Assembly (NCBI GenBank): GCA_905480065.1 | Contig: CAJQOV010000049.1 | Coordinates: forward strand, 1 to 12,620 | Source of the DNA: an uncultured Gammaproteobacteria bacterium | Lineage (GTDB): Bacteria; Pseudomonadota; Gammaproteobacteria; UBA9214 | Length of the DNA: 12,620 nt | Direction: 5' to 3' | Shown here: positions 8,135-12,620 of the stretch, piece after piece | Layout: each line of letters opens with the position of its first letter | How positions within the stretch are numbered: the first letter of the stretch is position 1 | Notes under the pieces: generated by a model | What the model was told of the DNA's origin: nothing | Database searches by the model: none | What the model saw: only the letters and a program-made list of their open reading frames with translations | Translations under genes and position numbers: made by a program

Positions 8135-8774
8135 GCGTAATTTCCATGAATTGCCTGTGTAGGTCGGCTACTCGCTGCTTCAGGGTATCCGGATCTGTGT
8201 CATTATCAATGATGTCATCGGCAGCCGCCAGGCGGGCATGCCGGTCTGCCTGGTTGGCCATGATTCCAGTGATTGCATTGTGTGACAGGCCATCGCGCGC
8301 GGCAACCCGTTTGAGCTGTTCTTTTTCAGGAATATCGACCACAAGCACGCGGTCGACCAGGTCGGTCTGGCGGGTTTCCAGCAGCAATGGAATGACAAGA
8401 ATGCAATAGGGTGCCTGAACCTGGCTGATCCAGAGCTGCATACGTTTTCTGACGGCGGGATGCAAAATCGCCTCAAGTTGCTGTTTGCTGGCGGGATCGG
8501 AGAAAATTTTCCGGCGCATCCAGTCCCGGTCGAGGGTGCCATCGGATTGCAGGCAGTCGGGTCCGAAGCGTGCGGAAATGGCATTCAGGGCCGGAGATCC
8601 GGGTTTGACCAGTTCCCTGGTCAGCTGGTCGGCATCCAGCACCGGCACACCGCGTGCGGCGAACAGTGCGGCAACGCTGGATTTGCCGCTGCCGATCCCT
8701 CCGGTGAGTCCGATAACCAGTGGCTTGCTGGCCGGGTTGCCGGTGCGGGTGGCTTGGTTGGCGGTGCTTGTCAC
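8124..8774 (-). CDS. coaE: Dephospho-CoA kinase
   Basis: CoaE phosphorylates the 3'-hydroxyl of dephospho-CoA with ATP, the last step of coenzyme A synthesis. The P-loop is GLTGGIGSGKSS (22-33). DADQLTRELV (47-56), ILHPAVRKRM (103-112), the strand VIPLLLE (127-133) and RVAARDGLS are the other family blocks. Its 216 residues are slightly longer than usual because about 17 polar residues (MTSTANQATRTGNPASK) precede the first strand. The only start that fits is GTG at 8774; no ATG lies between the preceding pilD stop codon and the P-loop, and the ribosome site is poor. The gene starts 8 bases after the pilD stop and ends inside the start of zapD, so coupled translation along the operon is likely. 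The pilD-coaE pairing is common in gammaproteobacteria although the functions are unrelated. Confidence 0.96.
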   Translation of the reverse strand: MTSTANQATRTGNPASKPLVIGLTGGIGSGKSSVAALFAARGVPVLDADQLTRELVKPGSPALNAISARFGPDCLQSDGTLDRDWMRRKIFSDPASKQQLEAILHPAVRKRMQLWISQVQAPYCILVIPLLLETRQTDLVDRVLVVDIPEKEQLKRVAARDGLSHNAITGIMANQADRHARLAAADDIIDNDTDPDTLKQRVADLHRQFMEITHEH

Positions 8775-8782
8775 GGAACAGA

Positions 8783-9640
8783 TCAGCGCAAATAAAGGCC
8801 GATAATGTCGTGTCCCCAGAGTAGTGTCAACCAGCCGGCAGCAGCGAGGAATGGGCCGAATGGCATGGGCAGGTTATGGTCGCGGCCCTTGAACAGGATC
8901 AGGCCGATCCCGATAACCGCGCCAACCACGGAAGAGAGCAGGATGACCACCGGCAATACCTGCCAGCCGGTCCAGGCGCCAATCGCGCCCAGCAGCTTGA
9001 AATCCCCATAGCCCATGCCGTCCTTGCCCGTGACCAGTCGGAACAGGTGGTAGATGCCCCACAGCGAGAGGTAGCCGGTGGCCGCCCCGATAATGCTGGC
9101 AGTGCTGTCCGCGAACACGCCGGACAGGCTGAGCAGCAGTCCGGCCCACAGCAATGGCAGGGTTATCGAGTCCGGCAGCAGCTGGTGGTCGAAGTCAATC
9201 AGGAACAGCGGGATCAAGGCCCAGGTAAACAGCAGTGCTGGCACACACTGCACGCTGTAGCCAAAATGCAGCACCACGATGACAGAAAGGATGGCGCTGA
9301 CCAGTTCCACCAGCGGGTAGCGCGGCGGAATAGGCGTGCGGCACGCCGCGCAACGGCCTTTCAGAAACAGGTAGCTGAGCAGGGGAATGTTTTCCAGCGC
9401 GCTGATGCGGTGTCCGCAATGCGGGCAACTGGATGCCGGTACCAGCAGGTTGAATGCGTCGTGCGCTTCTATCGTCTCGTGTCCAGCCTGCTCGGCACAT
9501 TCTTGCGCCCAGCTGCGCTGCAGCATGATCGGCAGCCGGTAAATCACTACATTCAGGAAACTGCCCACGACCAGCCCGAAGGCGGCGGCCGTTATGGCGA
9601 GAAACAGTGTCGATTGTTCAAGCAGCTGCAATACATCCAT
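8783..9640 (-). CDS. pilD: Type IV prepilin peptidase and N-methyltransferase PilD
   Basis: An inner-membrane aspartic protease that cuts the leader from type IV prepilins, and often from type II secretion pseudopilins, then methylates the new N-terminus. In the numbering that starts at TTG 9646 (subtract 2 for the chosen start), the cytoplasmic loop carries the four zinc cysteines C74, C77 (CPHCGHRI), C99 and C102 (CAACRTP). The catalytic aspartates are D151 (IDFDHQLLPD) and D215 (GMGYGDFKLLG), 64 apart as in known PilD/TcpJ. About eight membrane segments are visible. The start is placed at ATG 9640 (MDVLQLLEQS, 285 residues) because the upstream 9646 codon is TTG. Neither has a clear ribosome site. 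The gap to pilC is 46 bases, the longest in this operon, and contains a consensus TATAAT just before the ATG. Confidence 0.96.
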   Translation of the reverse strand: MDVLQLLEQSTLFLAITAAAFGLVVGSFLNVVIYRLPIMLQRSWAQECAEQAGHETIEAHDAFNLLVPASSCPHCGHRISALENIPLLSYLFLKGRCAACRTPIPPRYPLVELVSAILSVIVVLHFGYSVQCVPALLFTWALIPLFLIDFDHQLLPDSITLPLLWAGLLLSLSGVFADSTASIIGAATGYLSLWGIYHLFRLVTGKDGMGYGDFKLLGAIGAWTGWQVLPVVILLSSVVGAVIGIGLILFKGRDHNLPMPFGPFLAAAGWLTLLWGHDIIGLYLR

Positions 9641-9645
9641 GCGCA

Positions 9646-9651
9646 ATTATA
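9646..9651 (-). promoter_or_regulatory. Consensus -10 box directly before pilD
   Basis: On the minus strand a perfect TATAAT (9651 down to 9646) is followed by TGCGC and then ATG at 9640. No good -35 lies 15-19 bases upstream, and no TG precedes it. If used, transcription would begin at or next to the start codon and give a leaderless pilD message. The hexamer is observed; promoter activity is inference. Confidence 0.28.
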
Positions 9652-9686
9652 GTCGCGAACGGTGGATGAATTGCAGCTGCTTTTGA

Positions 9687-10910
9687 TCAGATCGCAGCAC
9701 CCATCTTGAAGATGGGCAGGTACATGGCCACCACCAGGCCGCCGATCAGGATGCCGAGGATCGACATGATAAGCGGTTCCAGCAGGCTGCTGAGTGCATC
9801 GACGGCGTCATCCACTTCCTGTTCGTAGAAGTCGGCCACCTTGGACAACATTGCGTCCAGTGAGCCGGATTCCTCACCGATGGCGACCATCTGTTCCACC
9901 ATGTTGGGAAACAGGCCGGTCTGGGCCATGGCAAACTGCAGTTGCTGGCCGGTCGCGACACTGTCGCGAATCAGTAAAACCGCATCTGAATAGACGACAT
10001 TGCCGGTTGCGCCGGCTACCGACTCGAGTGCCTCAACCAGTGGTACACCTGCGTTGAACATGGTGGCCAGGGTGCGCGCGTAGCGTGCTACTGCGGCCTT
10101 GTGCATGATCGGGCCGACGATCGGTATCTTCAGGATGGTCCGGTCGAGAAAGCGACAGAATTTGCGTGAGCGCTTCTTGCCCTCGATGAAGCTGATACCC
10201 ATACCGATGAGGAATCCGAACACCAGCCACCAGTACTGCTGCATGAATTCAGACAGGTTCACCACGACACGGGTAAAGGCCGGCAGGTCGGCACCGAAAT
10301 TATTGAATAACTCCTCGAATTGCGGCACCACGAAGATCAGCAGGATTGCAGTAACAATGATTGCCACGACAATGACTGCGGCCGGGTAGAACAGCGCCTT
10401 CTTGATCTTGGACTTCAGAGCCTCGGTCTTTTCCTTGTAGGTCGCGATATTGTTGAGCAATGACTCCAGTACGCCGGCCTGTTCGCCGGCATTGACCAGG
10501 CTGATCACCAGTGCGTCGAAATGATAGGGATGCTTGGCGAGCGACTCTGACAGGCTGGTGCCGGATTCCACATCCCCCTTGATCCTGAGGAGCAGTTCGC
10601 GCATGCCGGCATTATCATGGCCGCGGCCGATGATTTCGAAGGATTGTACGAGCGGAACACCGGCTCCCATCATGGTGGCGAGCTGCCGGAAGAACACCGC
10701 GATATCCTTCGGGATGATCTTCTTCTTCTCGGTTTTCTTGAACAGGGTGCTCTGCTTGCGCACAGTGATCGGCTTGATGCCCTGCTTGCGCAAGTCGGCC
10801 TTGATCAGGGACGGGTTCGATCCCCTGGTCTGGCCCTTGATCTTGACGCCGCGCTTGTCGGTGCCGGTCCAGATGAATAAATCGGGTTGCTTGAGTGCTT
10901 TTTCCGCCAT
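9687..10910 (-). CDS. pilC: Type IV pilus inner-membrane platform protein PilC
   Basis: A 407-residue polytopic membrane protein that forms the platform on which PilB and PilT act during pilus growth and retraction. The N-terminal cytoplasmic part (LFIWTGTDKRGVKIKGQTRG, then LRKQGIKPITV) is typical of PilC/GspF. Two T2SF domains follow, about 72-195 and 275-400. They are visible as an internal duplication: AGVPLV occurs at 83-88 and 287-292, and GEQAGVLESLL (142-152) corresponds to GEESGSLDAML (345-355). Membrane segments are at about 173-195, 227-243 and 380-400. The start ATG at 10910 lies 3 bases after the pilB stop, with a strong ribosome site inside the last pilB codons. Length and motifs are normal, with nothing missing. 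Confidence 0.97.
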   Translation of the reverse strand: MAEKALKQPDLFIWTGTDKRGVKIKGQTRGSNPSLIKADLRKQGIKPITVRKQSTLFKKTEKKKIIPKDIAVFFRQLATMMGAGVPLVQSFEIIGRGHDNAGMRELLLRIKGDVESGTSLSESLAKHPYHFDALVISLVNAGEQAGVLESLLNNIATYKEKTEALKSKIKKALFYPAAVIVVAIIVTAILLIFVVPQFEELFNNFGADLPAFTRVVVNLSEFMQQYWWLVFGFLIGMGISFIEGKKRSRKFCRFLDRTILKIPIVGPIMHKAAVARYARTLATMFNAGVPLVEALESVAGATGNVVYSDAVLLIRDSVATGQQLQFAMAQTGLFPNMVEQMVAIGEESGSLDAMLSKVADFYEQEVDDAVDALSSLLEPLIMSILGILIGGLVVAMYLPIFKMGAAI

Positions 10911-10913
10911 GGC

Positions 10914-12620
10914 CTATTCCTTCGTTACGCGGTCAATTTCTTCCAGACTGGTGATTCCGGCAGCGACCTTCTTGAGTCCGGATTCTCGCAGGTCGGACAC
11001 ACCTTCTGCCTTGGCCTGTAAAGCCAGTTGCATCGAGTTGCCGCCTTCCATAATGATACGACCCATCGCTTCCGACACCGGCATCACCTGGTAGATGCCG
11101 ACGCGGCCCTTGTAGCCGGCAGTGCAGTTTTCGCAACCGACCGGCCCGTAAATCTTGAGTCCCTTGAGCTGTTCCGGCCTGAACCCGGTCTTGATCAGCA
11201 GCTCTTCAGGAAAACTGTGTTCCTTCTTGCAGTGGTTGCACAGGCGCCGTGCGAGGCGCTGCGCCATGATCAGGTGCACGGCCGAGGCGATGTTGTATGG
11301 TGGCACGCCCATGTTGGCCAGTCGTGTCAGGGTCTGCGGTGCGTCGTTGGTGTGCAGCGTAGACAACACCAGATGGCCGGTTTGTGCTGCCTTGACAGCG
11401 ATTTCTGCCGTTTCGAGGTCACGAATCTCACCCACCATGATGATGTCCGGGTCCTGGCGCAGGAATGCGCGCAAGGCCAGCGAGAAGTCCAGTCCGGCCT
11501 TGTTGTTCACATTGACCTGGTTGACGCCTACCAGGTTGATTTCAACCGGGTCTTCGCAGGTCGAGATATTGCGGTCCGGAGTATTCAGCATGTTCAGGCC
11601 GGTATACAGTGACACGGTCTTGCCGCTACCGGTTGGTCCCGTAACCAGCACCATGCCGTAGGGCTTGTTGATAGCCTTGGTGAAAATATCTTTTTGTTCC
11701 GGCTCGAAGCCCAGCGCATCAACGCCGATCTGTGCTGCGCCGCCGTCGAGGATACGCAGCACCACCTTTTCGCCATGCAGGGTGGGCAGGGTATTGACAC
11801 GAAAGTCGATGGAACGATTGCGTGACAGGTTCATCTTGATGCGCCCGTCCTGCGGCACGCGGCGTTCGGCAATGTTCATGCGACTCATTACCTTGAGACG
11901 GGCGATGATGCGCATCGCCAGCGAGCGCGGTGGTGAGGCAACCTCGTGCAGCACACCATCGTTACGAAAACGCACCCGGAATTCTTTCTCGTAGGGTTCG
12001 AGGTGGATATCCGATGCCCCGGAATTGATTGCATCCAGCAGCACCTTGTTGACGAAACGTACTACCGGGGTGTCATCAATATCGGATTCAGATATATCGC
12101 CGCCATTGCTGTCATCCTCGCCTGCAACAAGATCGAGGTTGTCGAGGTCCGCATCCATCAGCTCGGACATGGTCGTGTCCATCGCCTCCAGTGCAGCCTC
12201 GATGGCCTTGTTCAGCTGGCGCTCGTCGACCAGCACTGCCTCGGTATTGATGCCGGTGTGGAACTTGAATTCGTCGATTGCGCCCAGGTTGGTCGGGTCG
12301 GAAACCGCAATGTAGAGACGGTTCGAGCGCTTGAACAGGGGCAACGCATGGTGCTGACGGATCAGTTTCTCGCTGACCAGCCTGACCGGAGCGAGTTCCA
12401 TATCCATTGCGTCGATGTCAAACAGCGGTACGCCGAATTCCTGTGCGCCGGACCATGCAATCTCGCTGCTGTGAAGGAGCTTGCTTTCCACCAGGTAGCT
12501 GACGAAATGGATGCGCTTCTTGAGCGCCGCCTCGTGTGCCTTGCTGGCCTCGATTTCATCAAGCAGCCCGTCCATAACCAGGCGACGGGCAAGGCCACTG
12601 AGATTGACTGTCGGGTTAAC
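10914..12620 (-). CDS. pilB: Type IV pilus assembly ATPase PilB (first few codons outside window)
   Basis: The hexameric cytoplasmic ATPase that powers pilus extension through PilC. The frame is open to the window edge and gives 568 visible residues. VNLSGLARRLVMDGLLDE at the edge is the usual PilB N-terminus, so the gene begins a few codons beyond 12620 and the ATG at 12575 is internal. Numbering from the edge: the N-terminal MshEN-type domain is about 1-150. A strongly acidic linker spans about 152-183, with some 13 Asp/Glu residues. The ATPase core carries GASDIHLEPYEKEFRVRFR (Asp box), Walker A GPTGSGKT (328-335), the Walker B region DPDIIMVGEIRD (390-401) and the His box HLVLSTLHTND. The zinc cysteines are C461, C464, C496 and C499. 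All motor residues are present. It is the first visible gene of the operon; the promoter lies outside the window. Confidence 0.98.
   Translation of the reverse strand, partial: VNPTVNLSGLARRLVMDGLLDEIEASKAHEAALKKRIHFVSYLVESKLLHSSEIAWSGAQEFGVPLFDIDAMDMELAPVRLVSEKLIRQHHALPLFKRSNRLYIAVSDPTNLGAIDEFKFHTGINTEAVLVDERQLNKAIEAALEAMDTTMSELMDADLDNLDLVAGEDDSNGGDISESDIDDTPVVRFVNKVLLDAINSGASDIHLEPYEKEFRVRFRNDGVLHEVASPPRSLAMRIIARLKVMSRMNIAERRVPQDGRIKMNLSRNRSIDFRVNTLPTLHGEKVVLRILDGGAAQIGVDALGFEPEQKDIFTKAINKPYGMVLVTGPTGSGKTVSLYTGLNMLNTPDRNISTCEDPVEINLVGVNQVNVNNKAGLDFSLALRAFLRQDPDIIMVGEIRDLETAEIAVKAAQTGHLVLSTLHTNDAPQTLTRLANMGVPPYNIASAVHLIMAQRLARRLCNHCKKEHSFPEELLIKTGFRPEQLKGLKIYGPVGCENCTAGYKGRVGIYQVMPVSEAMGRIIMEGGNSMQLALQAKAEGVSDLRESGLKKVAAGITSLEEIDRVTKE
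10917..10922 (-). promoter_or_regulatory. pilC ribosome binding site formed by the last pilB codons
   Basis: On the minus strand AAGGAA, the final Lys-Glu codons of pilB, is followed by TAGGCC and the pilC ATG at 10910. The spacing is 6 bases and includes the pilB stop codon. This strongly supports the pilC start and indicates coupled translation of the motor and platform proteins. Confidence 0.7.

Noticed and set aside
8876..9652. A 258-codon plus-strand frame opposite pilD
   Set aside because: The product is Gln/Arg/His-rich without domain features; PilD on the other strand has all catalytic and zinc residues.
12573..12575. ATG at 12575 as the start of pilB
   Set aside because: The frame stays open to the window edge and encodes VNLSGLARRLV just upstream, the usual PilB N-terminus, so this ATG is internal.

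Overview
The window is a stretch of chromosome from a non-enteric gammaproteobacterium. The evidence is the gene set and order (ftsZ, lpxC, a DUF721/DciA gene, an M23 peptidase gene, secA, argJ on the left; pilB, pilC, pilD, coaE, zapD, yacG on the right), the gammaproteobacterial FtsZ tail, and the presence of ZapD and YacG. It is GC-rich and almost fully coding. I cannot name the genus from sequence alone.

Left part (1-3103). The 3' end of ftsZ closes the division and cell-wall cluster. It is followed by a 226-base gap with a strong hairpin and a candidate promoter, then lpxC (first committed step of lipid A synthesis). A DUF721/DciA gene lies on the opposite strand. It converges on lpxC and diverges, with only 21 bases between the start codons, from a membrane-anchored M23 (LytM-like) peptidase gene. 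These two genes occupy the place that secM holds in E. coli; no secM is visible.

Middle (3104-7051). secA (the preprotein translocase ATPase) is followed 27 bases later by argJ (ornithine acetyltransferase), which converges on the right-hand operon. The two stop codons there lie inside a near-palindrome of 18 bases.

Right part (7058-12620, minus strand). A compact probable operon is read from the right edge leftward: pilB (5' end just outside the window), pilC, pilD, coaE, zapD, yacG. The junctions are 3, about 46, 8, -11 and 12 bases. PilB powers type IV pilus extension, PilC is the inner-membrane platform and PilD processes prepilins. CoaE, ZapD and YacG are housekeeping proteins that travel with them. 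ZapD is expected to bind the tail of the FtsZ encoded at the other end of the window.

I found no mobile element, CRISPR array, RNA gene, pseudogene or unknown multi-gene system. The observations most worth checking are small ones: a dyad that contains both start codons of the divergent dciA/M23 pair, the argJ/yacG stop-codon palindrome, a consensus -10 box placed directly in front of the pilD start codon, and a Ser/Thr-rich extension on ZapD.
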